A model generated the notes under the pieces. That model did no database searches. It was not told the origin of the DNA and saw only the letters and a program-made list of their open reading frames with translations. From positions 62,001 to 126,000 of the forward strand of contig NZ_JACJKN010000001.1 in assembly GCF_016900775.1 (NCBI RefSeq): a stretch of DNA of 64,000 bases, written 5' to 3'. The stretch is from Olsenella uli (lineage in GTDB: Bacteria > Actinomycetota > Coriobacteriia > Coriobacteriales > Atopobiaceae). How positions within the stretch are numbered: the stretch's first letter is position 1; each line of letters begins with the position of its first letter. Positions 1-8,088 of the stretch are shown in pieces. The position numbers and the translations under genes are program-made.

Positions 1-2303
1 ATGGCGCCGATGCCGAGGTCGGCCTGGGCCATAAGCGCCCCCAGCACCGCGGCGAGCGGCTTGCCCCAGCGCTCCGGGACGTCGCGCAGGCGCTCGAAGT
101 ACTCCTGGAAGCTGAGGTAGGCGCGCTCGTGCGCAAAGCCGGTGGCCACGAGGCGCGAGACGCTCTCCACGACGGAGAGGTAGGCGCCCGCGAACTGGTC
201 CGCGCTCATGAGGTAGGGGTTGAAGCCCCAGGCCATGCCGGAGACCGTGGTGGTCTCGCCGCGCACGGGGAACTTGGCGACCATGGCCTTCGACGGCGTG
301 AGCTGCGTCCTGCCGCCGAAGGGCATGAGCACGGTGCCGGCGCCGATGGTGGAGTCGAAGCGCTCGGAGAGGCCCTTGTTGGAGCAGACGTTGAGGTCGG
401 TCACAAGCGCGCGCAGGCGCTCCTCGAGGTTGGCGCCGCCCCAGCTGGGCTGCCAGACGCTCGGCGCCTCGACGTGCGCCGTCTGGTGCTTGGGCGCGCC
501 GTTGCTGGCGAGGAACTCGCGGGAGAGGTCGACGATGACGTCGCCCATCCAGGCCATGCGCACGCGCTTCTCGTGCGTGACCTCGGCGATGACAGTGGCC
601 TCGAGGTTCTCCTCGCGGGCGTAGTCCATGAACTCGTCCACGTCGTCCTCGGCCACGGCCACGGCCATGCGCTCCTGGGACTCGGAGATCGCGAGCTCGG
701 TGCCGTCGAGGCCCTCGTACTTCTTGGTGACCTGGTCGAGGTCGATGTAGAGGCCGTCGGCCAGCTCGCCCACGGCCACGCTCACGCCGCCCGCGCCGAA
801 GTCGTTGCAGCGCTTAATGAGGCGGCACGCGTCGCCGCGGCGGAAGAGGCGCTGGAGCTTGCGCTCCATGGGCGCGTTGCCCTTCTGGACCTCGGCGCCG
901 TCCTTCTCGATGGACTCCACGTTGTGGGCCTTGGAGCTGCCGGTGGCGCCGCCGATGCCGTCGCGGCCGGTGCGCCCGCCCAGGAGGATGATCTTGTCGC
1001 CGGGCTGCGGCTCCTCGCGGCGCACGTGGGAGGCGGGGGTGGCGCCCACCACGGCGCCGACCTCCATGCGCTTGGCCACATATCCCGGGTGGTAGAGCTC
1101 GCTGACCTGCCCCGTGGCCAGGCCGATCTGGTTGCCGTAGGAGGAGTAGCCGGCCGCGGCGGTGGTGACGAGCTTGCGCTGCGGGAGCTTGCCCGCCATG
1201 GTCTGCGACACGGGCACGGTGGGGTCGGCCGCTCCGGTCACGCGCATGGCCTGGTAGACATAGCTGCGGCCGGAGAGCGGGTCGCGGATGGCGCCGCCGA
1301 TGCAGGTGGCCGCGCCGCCGAAGGGCTCGATCTCGGTGGGGTGGTTGTGGGTCTCGTTCTTGAAGAGGAAGAGCCAGTCCTGGTCCTCACCGTCCACGTC
1401 CACGGTGACCTTGACGGTGCAGGCGTTGATTTCCTCGGACTCGTCGAGGCCGGTGAGCTGGCCCGTGTGCGTGAGCCACTTGGCGCCGATCGTGCCCATG
1501 TCCATGAGGGTCACGGGGCGCTCGTCGCGGCCGAGCTCGTGGCGCATCGCCAGGTAGCGGTCAAAGGCCTCCTGCACCGTGGCGTCGTCGATCTGGACGT
1601 CGGTGAGCACGGTGCCGAAGGTGGTGTGGCGGCAGTGGTCGGACCAGTAGGTGTCGATGACGCGGATCTCCGTGATGGAGGGGTCGCGGCCCTCGCCGCG
1701 GAAGTACTCCTGGCAGAAGGCGATGTCGGCCGCGTCCATGGCGAGGCCCCGCTCGGCGATGAAGGCGGCAAGGCCGGCCTCGTCGAGCTCGCGGAAGCCC
1801 TCGAGCACCTCCACGGGCGCAGGGTCGGGGATTTCCGTCGCAAGGGTGGCGGGCTTCTCGAGGGAGGCCAGGCGCGCCTCGACGGGGTTCACCACGTAGT
1901 GCTTCACGGCGTCCACGTCCGCCTCGGAGAGCGCGCCCTCGAGCACGTAGACGGTCGCGGAGCGCACGAGCGGCCGCTCGCCCTGGCTGATGAGCTGGAC
2001 GCACTCGCTCGCGGAGTCGGCGCGCTGGTCAAACTGGCCGGGGAGAAACTCCACGGCAAAGACCGCGGCGCCTGCCGCCACCTCGGGCATCTCCTCGGTG
2101 GCGACGTCGGTCTGCGGCTCCGAGAAGACCGTGGGCACGCAGGACGCAAAGAGCTCGGGCGTGATGCCCTCGACGTCGTAGCGGTTGATGAGCCTGAGGC
2201 CGGTGAGCGACTCGATGCCAAGGAGCGTCTTGAGCTCGCGCTCGAGCGCCCTGGCCTCCCCGTCAAACCCCGGCTTCTTCTCCACGTAGATGCGAGAGAC
2301 CAT
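1..2303 (-). CDS. purL: Phosphoribosylformylglycinamidine synthase, N-terminal part (runs off the window)
   Basis: Catalyses the ATP- and glutamine-dependent conversion of FGAR to FGAM in purine synthesis. Reading the minus strand from the ATG at 2303 gives MVSRIYVEKKPGFDGEA, preceded by a perfect AGGAGG ribosome site. Visible family signatures include FLFKNETHNHPTEIEPFGG (substrate and metal binding), CNDFGAGGVSVAVGELADG and STIGAGTVLMPFGG. The reading frame stays open for 767 codons to the window edge, so this is the long single-chain type, in which an N-terminal PurS-like part precedes the two synthase halves and the glutaminase domain lies outside the window. A TAGAAT -10-like box lies about 45 bases upstream, but no good -35 is seen. 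The gene is separated by about 100 bases from the co-directional ECF transporter genes. Confidence 0.95.
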   Translation of the reverse strand, partial: MVSRIYVEKKPGFDGEARALERELKTLLGIESLTGLRLINRYDVEGITPELFASCVPTVFSEPQTDVATEEMPEVAAGAAVFAVEFLPGQFDQRADSASECVQLISQGERPLVRSATVYVLEGALSEADVDAVKHYVVNPVEARLASLEKPATLATEIPDPAPVEVLEGFRELDEAGLAAFIAERGLAMDAADIAFCQEYFRGEGRDPSITEIRVIDTYWSDHCRHTTFGTVLTDVQIDDATVQEAFDRYLAMRHELGRDERPVTLMDMGTIGAKWLTHTGQLTGLDESEEINACTVKVTVDVDGEDQDWLFLFKNETHNHPTEIEPFGGAATCIGGAIRDPLSGRSYVYQAMRVTGAADPTVPVSQTMAGKLPQRKLVTTAAAGYSSYGNQIGLATGQVSELYHPGYVAKRMEVGAVVGATPASHVRREEPQPGDKIILLGGRTGRDGIGGATGSSKAHNVESIEKDGAEVQKGNAPMERKLQRLFRRGDACRLIKRCNDFGAGGVSVAVGELADGLYIDLDQVTKKYEGLDGTELAISESQERMAVAVAEDDVDEFMDYAREENLEATVIAEVTHEKRVRMAWMGDVIVDLSREFLASNGAPKHQTAHVEAPSVWQPSWGGANLEERLRALVTDLNVCSNKGLSERFDSTIGAGTVLMPFGGRTQLTPSKAMVAKFPVRGETTTVSGMAWGFNPYLMSADQFAGAYLSVVESVSRLVATGFAHERAYLSFQEYFERLRDVPERWGKPLAAVLGALMAQADLGIGA

Positions 2304-2408
2304 GCGCTGCTACCTCCTGCTGTCGAGGGCCCGTTCCCTAACGTCCCATTCTACGGCAAAGCGGCGCGGCGGCGGGGCTGGCGCGCGGGTGCGCGCGGTG
2401 GCGAGGCG

Positions 2409-3200
2409 CTAGGCGAGAAGGACGAGCGCGGCGAGAAGGGCGACGGTGACGAGCGCGGCCACGAGCTCCCTGCCGCCGAGGCGCTGCTCGTGGAGGTGCG
2501 TGCGGCCCTCTCCGCCCTCGTAGCAGCGTGCGTCGAGCGCGCGGGAGAGGCCGTCGGCGTGGCGAAGGCCGCTCGCGAGCAGGGCCACCACCACGGGCAC
2601 GATGGAGCGCACCCGCTGGACGGGCCCGCCCTCGTCGAAGGCGCCGCCGCGCAGCGACTGGGCGTCGATGATGGCGGAGGCCTCGTCGGCGAGCGTGGGG
2701 ATGAAGCGCATCATGAGCGAGAAGACCATGGCGATCTCGTGTCCGGGCAGGCCGAGGCGCGAGAGCGGGGAGAGCATGCGGTCGAAGGCGTCCGCGAGCT
2801 GCGTGGGCGTGGTCGTGAGCATGATGAGCGAGCCCGTCACGAGCGCGAGCGCAAAGCGCGCGGTGTAGAGCGCCGCCGCGGCCACGCCGCCCGAGGTGAC
2901 GGAGACGGGACCGAGCGCGGCGACGACGTCTCCCGTGCGCACGAAGAGCAGGTTGAAGAGCGAGAGCACGGCGAGAAACACCACGAGGGGCCGGACCGAC
3001 GCGAGGACGCGCCCCGCCGGGACGCGCGCCAGCGCGAGCACGGCGGCGACAAAGACGACGGCGGCGCAGAGCTGGGCGGCGTTCAACACGCAGAAGATGC
3101 CCACGAGCGCCGCGAGCGCGCAGACGAGCTTGACCCGCGCGTCGAGCCGGTGGATGGGGGAGGGGGCCGCGTAGTACTGCCCGACCGTTATTCTCAGCAT
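2409..3200 (-). CDS. ecfT: ECF transporter transmembrane component EcfT
   Basis: Integral membrane coupling subunit of an energy-coupling-factor vitamin transporter, 263 residues, the usual length. The N-terminal QYYAAPSPIHRLDARVKL is the typical EcfT opening, followed by several hydrophobic segments. Around residues 170-200 the cytoplasmic coupling helices carry two Ala-Arg-Gly-like motifs (here AQSLRGG and later ALDARCYEGG) that dock on the ATPases. Its ATG lies inside the end of the upstream ecfA gene (7-base overlap), indicating translational coupling. Order RibU-EcfA-EcfT on one strand behind an FMN riboswitch points to riboflavin uptake, though the EcfT/EcfA module could serve other S components in the genome. 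Confidence 0.92.
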   Translation of the reverse strand: MLRITVGQYYAAPSPIHRLDARVKLVCALAALVGIFCVLNAAQLCAAVVFVAAVLALARVPAGRVLASVRPLVVFLAVLSLFNLLFVRTGDVVAALGPVSVTSGGVAAAALYTARFALALVTGSLIMLTTTPTQLADAFDRMLSPLSRLGLPGHEIAMVFSLMMRFIPTLADEASAIIDAQSLRGGAFDEGGPVQRVRSIVPVVVALLASGLRHADGLSRALDARCYEGGEGRTHLHEQRLGGRELVAALVTVALLAALVLLA

Positions 3201-4960
3201 CTCCCCTCCCGTGCAACGGGGACGGGCGCTTTTGCACGCTCCGCGCAGGAGCGAATCGCGGCGACGAGCTCGTCGGTGGTGAGGGGGTCGCCGAGCGGGG
3301 GCCAGCCGCGGTCCTCAAGCGCGCGCGCCACGCGCAGGGAGCGCGGGATACCGAGGCCGCCTGCGCTGAGTTGCTGCTCGTTCGAGCGCGAGAAGACCTC
3401 GCGGGGGGCGCCGATGGCAACGAGGCGCGACTGGTCGAGCGCGATCACGCGGTCGGAGCGCGCGGCGTCCTCCATCGAGTGCGTGACCTGCACGAGGGTG
3501 ATGCCGCGCTCGAGCAGGCGGGAGAGCACGCGGCGCAGCATGGCGCGGCCGCGCGGGTCGAGCCCCGCCGTGGGCTCGTCGAGCACGAGGATCTGCGGCT
3601 CCATGGCGAGGATGCCGGCGAGCGCGCAGAGCCGCCGCTGCCCGCCGGAGAGCGTGAAGGGGGAGTCCGCGCGGCGGGCGGCGAGGCCCACGGTCTCGAG
3701 CGCGCGGGAGACGCGCCGCTCGATCTCGTCCGCGGGGAGCTTGAGGTTTCTGGGCCCAAACGCCACGTCCTTCTCGACCGTCTCAGCGAAGAGCTGGCGC
3801 TCGGGGTGCTGCATCACGTAGCCGACGGCGCGCTTGGCCGCCTTGCGGCCGCGCCGGGAGGACGTGCTGGACCCCGCGATGACGACGTGCCCCTCGTCTG
3901 GCGTCTCCAGGCCGCAGAGCAGTCTGAGCAGCGTGGACTTGCCCGAGCCGGTCTGCCCGATAATTGCCGTCGAGGACCCCGCGGGAACCTCAAACGAGAC
4001 GTCCTCGAGCGCCCGCGCGCCGCGCCCATACGAGAAGGACGCGTGCTCGACCTGCAAAATGGGGACAGTCCCCAATTCGCATACTTTTTTGATGCCCGGT
4101 CTCGCCGATATCAAAGTATTGTGAGAATCGGGGACTGTCCCCAACTCACGGAGGAGACGCTGCTCGTCGCAGGTCCAGGGGAGGGCGAGGCGCTGGGAGA
4201 GGCGGGCGGCGAAGGGCACCTCAAGGCCCAGCTCGGCAAGCTTGGGCCCGTGGGCGAAGACCTCCTCGGGCGCACCCTCAAGCACGATGCGGCCACGGTC
4301 CATGACGAGCACGCGGTCGGCCTCGAGCGCCTCCTCCATGAAGTGCGTCACGTGCACGAGCGTGGTGCCCGCCGCGGCGAGCCGGCCCATCACGCGCAGG
4401 ATCGCCGCGCGCCCGCGCACGTCGAGGAGCGACCCGGGCTCGTCAAGCACGAGCACGGCGGGCTCCATCGCAAGGGCGCCGGCGATGCACACGCGCTGCC
4501 GCTGGCCGCCCGAGAGGCGCGCCGGGTCGGCCCCGGCATAGCCCTCCATCGCAACGCGGCGCAGCTCGCGGGCCACGCGCGCGGCGATCTCCTCGCGCGG
4601 CAGGCCGAGGTTCTCGGGCCCGAAGGCCACGTCGTCCTCAACCACGCTCGTGACGATCTGGTCGTCCGGGTTCTGGAACACCAGGCCGAGCGAGCGCCGG
4701 GCGCGCCGGTACGCCTTGAGGTCCGGCGCGCCGTCCGCGTACACGCGCTCGCCCGCGAGCTCGACCACGCCCTCGTCGGGGGCGAGCAGCCCGCAGATCA
4801 CCGAGGCGAGCGTCGACTTGCCCGAGCCGTTGGCGCCGAGCACGCAGACCCGCTCGCCGCGCGCCACCTCGAGGGAGACGTCGTCGAGCGCGCGCACGCC
4901 CCCGTCGTAGATGAGGGTCACGTGAGAGAGCCTCACGGGCGGCTGGGCGGCGGGCGTCAC
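3194..4960 (-). CDS. ecfA: Fused double ATPase of an ECF transporter (EcfA1-EcfA2)
   Basis: One 588-residue chain carries two complete ABC ATPase domains. Domain 1 has Walker A GANGSGKST at 42-50, signature LSGGQRQRV at 149-157 and Walker B LVLDEPGS near 170-177; domain 2 has GQTGSGKST at 335-343, LSGGQRRL at 437-444 and LVLDEPTAGLD near 458-468. Domain 1 has Gly where family members usually have Thr after LDEP. In most bacteria the two ATPases are separate genes; fusion is known in actinobacteria. The linker at about 273-300 is encoded by a palindromic GGGGACAGTCCCC repeat read in frame, and the C-terminal codons contain a second short palindrome. Overlaps ecfT by 7 bases and follows ribU by 15 bases. 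Provides ATP hydrolysis for vitamin uptake at the membrane's inner face. Confidence 0.93.
   Translation of the reverse strand: MTPAAQPPVRLSHVTLIYDGGVRALDDVSLEVARGERVCVLGANGSGKSTLASVICGLLAPDEGVVELAGERVYADGAPDLKAYRRARRSLGLVFQNPDDQIVTSVVEDDVAFGPENLGLPREEIAARVARELRRVAMEGYAGADPARLSGGQRQRVCIAGALAMEPAVLVLDEPGSLLDVRGRAAILRVMGRLAAAGTTLVHVTHFMEEALEADRVLVMDRGRIVLEGAPEEVFAHGPKLAELGLEVPFAARLSQRLALPWTCDEQRLLRELGTVPDSHNTLISARPGIKKVCELGTVPILQVEHASFSYGRGARALEDVSFEVPAGSSTAIIGQTGSGKSTLLRLLCGLETPDEGHVVIAGSSTSSRRGRKAAKRAVGYVMQHPERQLFAETVEKDVAFGPRNLKLPADEIERRVSRALETVGLAARRADSPFTLSGGQRRLCALAGILAMEPQILVLDEPTAGLDPRGRAMLRRVLSRLLERGITLVQVTHSMEDAARSDRVIALDQSRLVAIGAPREVFSRSNEQQLSAGGLGIPRSLRVARALEDRGWPPLGDPLTTDELVAAIRSCAERAKAPVPVAREGRC
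3210..3238. repeat. Short palindrome at the ecfA/ecfT junction
   Basis: CGTGCAA and TTGCACG face each other at the two ends; read on the minus strand the element begins CGTGCAAAAGCG. A better-preserved copy of the same type occurs at 42635-42663. Here it encodes the last residues of EcfA (AKAPVPVAR) and lies just before the ecfT start. Confidence 0.55.
4061..4142. repeat. REP-like palindromic element inside ecfA
   Basis: The two ends GGGGACAGTCCCC and GGGGACTGTCCCC are themselves palindromic and face each other. The segments between (CAATTCGCATAC and GTATTGTGAGAATCG) are also partly complementary, giving an imperfect hairpin of about 80 bases. It sits exactly between the two ATPase domains and has no stop codon in the ecfA frame, adding about 28 residues in which LGTVP occurs at both ends. 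GGGGACTGTCCCC palindromes are a known kind of REP element linked to RAYT (TnpA-REP) transposases; no RAYT gene is in this window. Confidence 0.75.
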
Positions 4961-4975
4961 GTCCTTCTCGCCAGC

Positions 4976-5551
4976 CTAGCGCGAGACGATCTGCGCGACG
5001 GGCTTCTGGATGAGCGCCGTCACCGCGCAGTTGATGACGATCTTGAGGCCGTTGAAGGGCAGCAGGATGGGCACGATCATCGCGATGACGTCGGCCGTGG
5101 AGACCGCCGTGTAGAGCGGCGTCACGATGATGTTGCCCACGATGCAGGCCGCGAGGGACACGATGGCGCCCACGACCATGCCGGCGACGAGCCCGCGCGC
5201 GCCGCCCACGCGCCGGGCGATGAGGGCGGCGGGCACGCAGAGCGCCACGCCGGCGACGATCGCCATGAGGTGGCCCCACACGTTGAACGAGAAGAGGGTC
5301 TTGAGCACCCACGGCAGGATGACGACGATGGCGCCGGTGCTCGGCCCAAAGGCGAGCGCGGCGACAAACGCCACGATGCCCGAGGGGTCGTACATGAGCC
5401 ACGGCGCGGGCGGGAAGATGGGCACCTCCACGAAGGTGAGGACAAACGCCAGCGCGCAGAAGAGCGCCGTCGTGGCGATGCGCCGGGTGGACCAGGGCCC
5501 GCCCGCGGTGGTGGAGTGGGTGTCGTGAGAGACGTGCGTGGAAGCAGCCAT
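4976..5551 (-). CDS. ribU: ECF transporter S component, riboflavin type (RibU-like)
   Basis: Substrate-binding membrane subunit, 191 residues from the chosen start, with about six hydrophobic segments. FVEVPIFPPAPWLMYDPSG and FGPSTGAIVVILPW are characteristic of riboflavin-type S components. The first in-frame ATG upstream (5572) lies inside the conserved 3' end of the FMN riboswitch and has no ribosome site, whereas the ATG at 5551 (MAASTHVS) is preceded by GGAGG with a 5-base gap, so 5551 is preferred. The riboswitch directly upstream strongly supports riboflavin or a flavin precursor as substrate. It is followed by ecfA after 15 bases and ecfT, giving a complete transporter operon. Confidence 0.93.
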   Translation of the reverse strand: MAASTHVSHDTHSTTAGGPWSTRRIATTALFCALAFVLTFVEVPIFPPAPWLMYDPSGIVAFVAALAFGPSTGAIVVILPWVLKTLFSFNVWGHLMAIVAGVALCVPAALIARRVGGARGLVAGMVVGAIVSLAACIVGNIIVTPLYTAVSTADVIAMIVPILLPFNGLKIVINCAVTALIQKPVAQIVSR

Positions 5552-5568
5552 GATGGCCTCCGTTTCTT

Positions 5569-5695
5569 CCATCCGGACTGTAACCGTTGGTCCCGGACTC
5601 TCACCGGGTCAGCCGCCTTTTTCGCGGGTCGCGGACTTCGGGCCGGCCCATGCCGCCCGTTACCGCCAGTGGGGAGTTTCGCCCCGCCCTGAAAC
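5569..5695 (-). promoter_or_regulatory. FMN riboswitch (RFN element)
   Basis: On the minus strand the conserved FMN aptamer blocks occur in order: AGGGCGGGGCGAAACTCCCC, ACTGGCGGTAACGGG, GACCCGGTGAGAGTCCGGG, and ACCAACGGTTACAGTCCGG followed by ATGG. The spacing and the closing stem fit the RFN element. It ends about 18 bases before the ribU start and nearly meets its ribosome site. Control by sequestering the ribosome site is likely, since I see no separate terminator hairpin with a T run. FMN binding is expected to shut off ribU-ecfA-ecfT. Confidence 0.97.
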
Positions 5696-5783
5696 TGTCA
5701 GCGCGAGTGTAGCACTTATCGGCCCGCCGCGCGCTGCTATACTCAAGAAGTTGCCCATCCTGCCGTCTCCACTGAAGGGAAGC

Positions 5784-6710
5784 GTGTGGCAGAGCATGTC
5801 TGAGAGCGATCAGCCCCTCGCGTGGAAGCTCCGCTCCATCGTCGGCGAGGAGAACGTCCTGGCCGACGAGCCCATGAGCGAGCACGCCACGTTCAAGGTC
5901 GGCGGCCCGGCCGACCTCTTCGTCACGCCGGAGGATCCCGACGAGGTGCGCGAGGTGCTTCTCGCCTGCGACGAGGCAGGGGTCCCGCGCTTTGTCATGG
6001 GGCGCGGCTCCGACCTCCTGGTCTCCGACGAGGGCTATCGCGGCGTGATCGTCTCTCTGGCGGAGGGCCTCGTGGGCGTCTCCGTGGACGGCGCCGAGAT
6101 GACCTGCCAGGCGGGCGTGGACCTGCGCGAGGCCTCCGAGATGGCCTGCGAGCTGGGGCTCTCCGGCCTTGAGTTTGCCTGCGGGATCCCGGGATCGATC
6201 GGCGGCGCCTGCTTCATGAACGCGGGCGCCTACGGCGGGTGCGTGGCCGACGTGCTCAAGAGCGTGCGCGTCCTCCTGCCGGATGGCTCGCAGGAGACGA
6301 TCGGCGTGGACGACCTGGATCTGGGCTACCGGCGCAGCCGCGTTGCCTCGGACGGGCTCGTGGTGCTCTCGGCCACGTTTGCCCTCGAGAAGGGCGACCC
6401 GGAGAAGATCCGCGCCACGATGGACGACCTCATGCGCTGCCGCGAGGAGAAGCAGCCGCTGGAGATGGCGAGCGCGGGAAGCACGTTCAAGCGCCCGGAG
6501 GGCCACTTCGCGGGAAAGCTCATCATGGACGCCGGGCTGCAGGGCTACCGCGTGGGCGGGGCCGAGGTCTCCCGCAAGCACGCGGGCTTCGTGGTGAACA
6601 CCGGCGGCGCCACGGCGGCGGACGTCCATGCGGTGATCGAGCACGTGCAGGATGAGGTCGAGCGCCAGTTTGGCGTGCGCCTGGAGCCGGAGGTTCGCTT
6701 CCTGGGGTAG
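5784..6710 (+). CDS. murB: UDP-N-acetylenolpyruvoylglucosamine reductase
   Basis: NADPH- and FAD-dependent reduction of UDP-GlcNAc-enolpyruvate to UDP-MurNAc in the cytoplasm. Family motifs are visible: TFKVGGPADLFVTP near the start, GRGSDLLVSDEGYRG and SGLEFACGIPGSIGGACFMNAGAYGG (FAD-binding and the active-site region), then SAGSTFKRPEG with the catalytic Ser, and GYRVGGAEVSRKHAGFVVN near the C terminus. Length (308 residues) fits type II MurB. A GTG at 5784 is preceded by GAAGGGA with good spacing; an ATG at 5796 four codons later is the alternative. It is transcribed away from the riboswitch operon with its promoter region near 5696-5783. Confidence 0.96.
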   Translation: MWQSMSESDQPLAWKLRSIVGEENVLADEPMSEHATFKVGGPADLFVTPEDPDEVREVLLACDEAGVPRFVMGRGSDLLVSDEGYRGVIVSLAEGLVGVSVDGAEMTCQAGVDLREASEMACELGLSGLEFACGIPGSIGGACFMNAGAYGGCVADVLKSVRVLLPDGSQETIGVDDLDLGYRRSRVASDGLVVLSATFALEKGDPEKIRATMDDLMRCREEKQPLEMASAGSTFKRPEGHFAGKLIMDAGLQGYRVGGAEVSRKHAGFVVNTGGATAADVHAVIEHVQDEVERQFGVRLEPEVRFLG

Positions 6711-6739
6711 TGCGCCGCTTGCGCGTTCTTCTCGGCAGA

Positions 6740-6824
6740 AATCTCGCACCTAGTTTCTCTTGTACAAAGTAATAGTTTGCTATTACAGTGTTATAGGGAC
6801 AAATAAGTGACTAGGTGCGAGATT
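6740..6824. repeat. Palindromic element B1 upstream of nuclease gene
   Basis: Perfect 15-base arms AATCTCGCACCTAGT and ACTAGGTGCGAGATT enclose an AT-rich centre of about 55 bases containing TACAAAGTA. The arm and the TCTCTTNTACAAAGTA part of the centre recur in element B2 on the other side of the nuclease gene. GTTCTTCTCG lies just outside the left arm at 6725-6734. The right arm ends 14 bases before the nuclease ATG, so the element also holds the gene's promoter region. Confidence 0.85.
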
Positions 6825-6838
6825 GCAAGGGGGGCGCC

Positions 6839-7945
6839 ATGTACGCCTTCGTGAGCCATGAGTCCGCGTGCGACGTCCTGCGCCTGGTCGGCGACGCTCC
6901 CCGCTGGCCGGCATCGGCCCGTCCGCTGCCGTCGGCCAAGGACTGCGTATCGGGCCAGCGGGACTTCAAGAAGTGCCGCCTCGGCGAGCGTCTGAGCTCG
7001 CTCGGGCTGTCCGCGCCTCCCGTTGACCTTATCGTCCCCGCCAAGGGCTCGCGCAGCAGCGGAAGCCTTGTCCGCGCCCACGCGTGGAACGGGGCTGTTC
7101 CGTCGCGTTCGATGCTTGGTCTGGGCGACGGCCTGTTGGTCAGTGGCCCGGAGCTCGTTGTAATCCAGCTCTGCTCTGCCCAGGGCAAGCTCGACGCGCT
7201 GCTGGATGCCCACGCGAGCGCCGTTCGTGCCGAGGTGGAGCTTGCGGCGGAGCTGGGTCTTGAGGAGCGGCCCGCCATTGACCACCCCTTCAAGTGGGAG
7301 CACATCCGTCGGCTCATTGCCGCAACGGTGATTGCTTGCGAGTTCGCGGGCACATATCGGCTCCCCGCAGGCGAGAAGAACGTCAGCTATCGGGCTCCGC
7401 GCCTCATGAGCGCGGTAAGCCTAGAGTCAGCAATAGCCGAGGTGGGGGAGACGCCGGGCACGCGCCGCGCGACGCGCGTCTGCGGCCTCATGCTTGAGGG
7501 CTCCGCCTCCCCCATGGAGACCGTCCTTGGCCTCATGCTCACGCTTCCGGTGGAGTACGGTGGCTTTGGGATTGAGATGCCGCAGCTCAACCGCCCTCTT
7601 GACGTGTCCTCGTGCCGTGGGGAGCTGGCGGACCGCGATGTGGTGACGCCGGACTTTCTCTGGCCGGAAAGGCACGTTGCCATCGAGTACGACAGCGACG
7701 AGTTCCATGCGGCGCGCGGTGCGGGTCAGTCCGCACGAGACGCCGCCAGGGCAAACATCCTGACGGCGCTGGGATATCGGGTGTTCCGCGTGACCTCGCG
7801 GGTGGTGAGGGCGCCCGAGAGCGTGGCGCTTCTCGCCCGCCAGGTTGCCCATGCGCTGGGCGTTGAGCTTGAGCCGACAACTCCGCTGCAGGATCTCCGG
7901 AGAAGAAAGCTCTATCTGGAACTGATGCCTCGGGCTCGGGCGTAG
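6839..7945 (+). CDS. PD-(D/E)XK (DUF559/Vsr-like) endonuclease-domain protein
   Basis: A 368-residue protein whose C-terminal third looks like the DUF559/Vsr-like nuclease fold: PMET with Glu227, TPDF with Asp272, then AIEYDSDEFH with Glu283 and Asp285, followed by ANILTALGYRVFRVTSR. The N-terminal SHESACDVLR resembles a conserved opening shared with the second copy at 50986-52103 (SHTTALEAMR). Start chosen at ATG 6839 because AGGGGGG lies just upstream. The target is unknown. Both flanks carry matching palindromic elements (B1, B2), as if gene and elements move or function together. An in-frame GEKN peptide comes from the CGAGAAGAAC word at 7372. Function as a nuclease is inferred from motifs; the role (defence, repeat mobility or other) is not established. 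Confidence 0.75.
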   Translation: MYAFVSHESACDVLRLVGDAPRWPASARPLPSAKDCVSGQRDFKKCRLGERLSSLGLSAPPVDLIVPAKGSRSSGSLVRAHAWNGAVPSRSMLGLGDGLLVSGPELVVIQLCSAQGKLDALLDAHASAVRAEVELAAELGLEERPAIDHPFKWEHIRRLIAATVIACEFAGTYRLPAGEKNVSYRAPRLMSAVSLESAIAEVGETPGTRRATRVCGLMLEGSASPMETVLGLMLTLPVEYGGFGIEMPQLNRPLDVSSCRGELADRDVVTPDFLWPERHVAIEYDSDEFHAARGAGQSARDAARANILTALGYRVFRVTSRVVRAPESVALLARQVAHALGVELEPTTPLQDLRRRKLYLELMPRARA

Positions 7946-7956
7946 CGCCGTCCCGA

Positions 7957-8073
7957 GGTTCTTCTCGCCAGGAACCTCGCACCTAGTGTCTCTTATACAA
8001 AGTATTACTTTAGTTTCATCATGAAATAGAATCAAAAGAGAGACTAGGTGCGAAGTTCTGGGCGAGAAGAACC
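7957..8073. repeat. Palindromic element B2 downstream of nuclease gene
   Basis: The outer arms start with GGTTCTTCTCGCC and end with GGCGAGAAGAACC; the inner arms carry CTCGCACCTAG and CTAGGTGCGA. About 27 of 30 arm bases pair. The AT-rich centre shares TCTCTTATACAAAGTA with B1. It lies between the convergent ends of the nuclease gene and the DUF711 gene and may act as a two-way terminator. It shows directly that the CGAGAAGAAC word can form the outer edge of a palindromic element. Confidence 0.85.
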
Positions 8074-8088
8074 GCGCGGCCCCAGACG

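Noticed and set aside
129-3821. A 1,230-codon open frame on the plus strand opposite purL and the ecf genes
   Set aside because: High GC content keeps opposite frames open. The minus strand has clear PurL, EcfT and EcfA motifs, while the plus-strand product is low-complexity Gly/Ala/His/Arg sequence.
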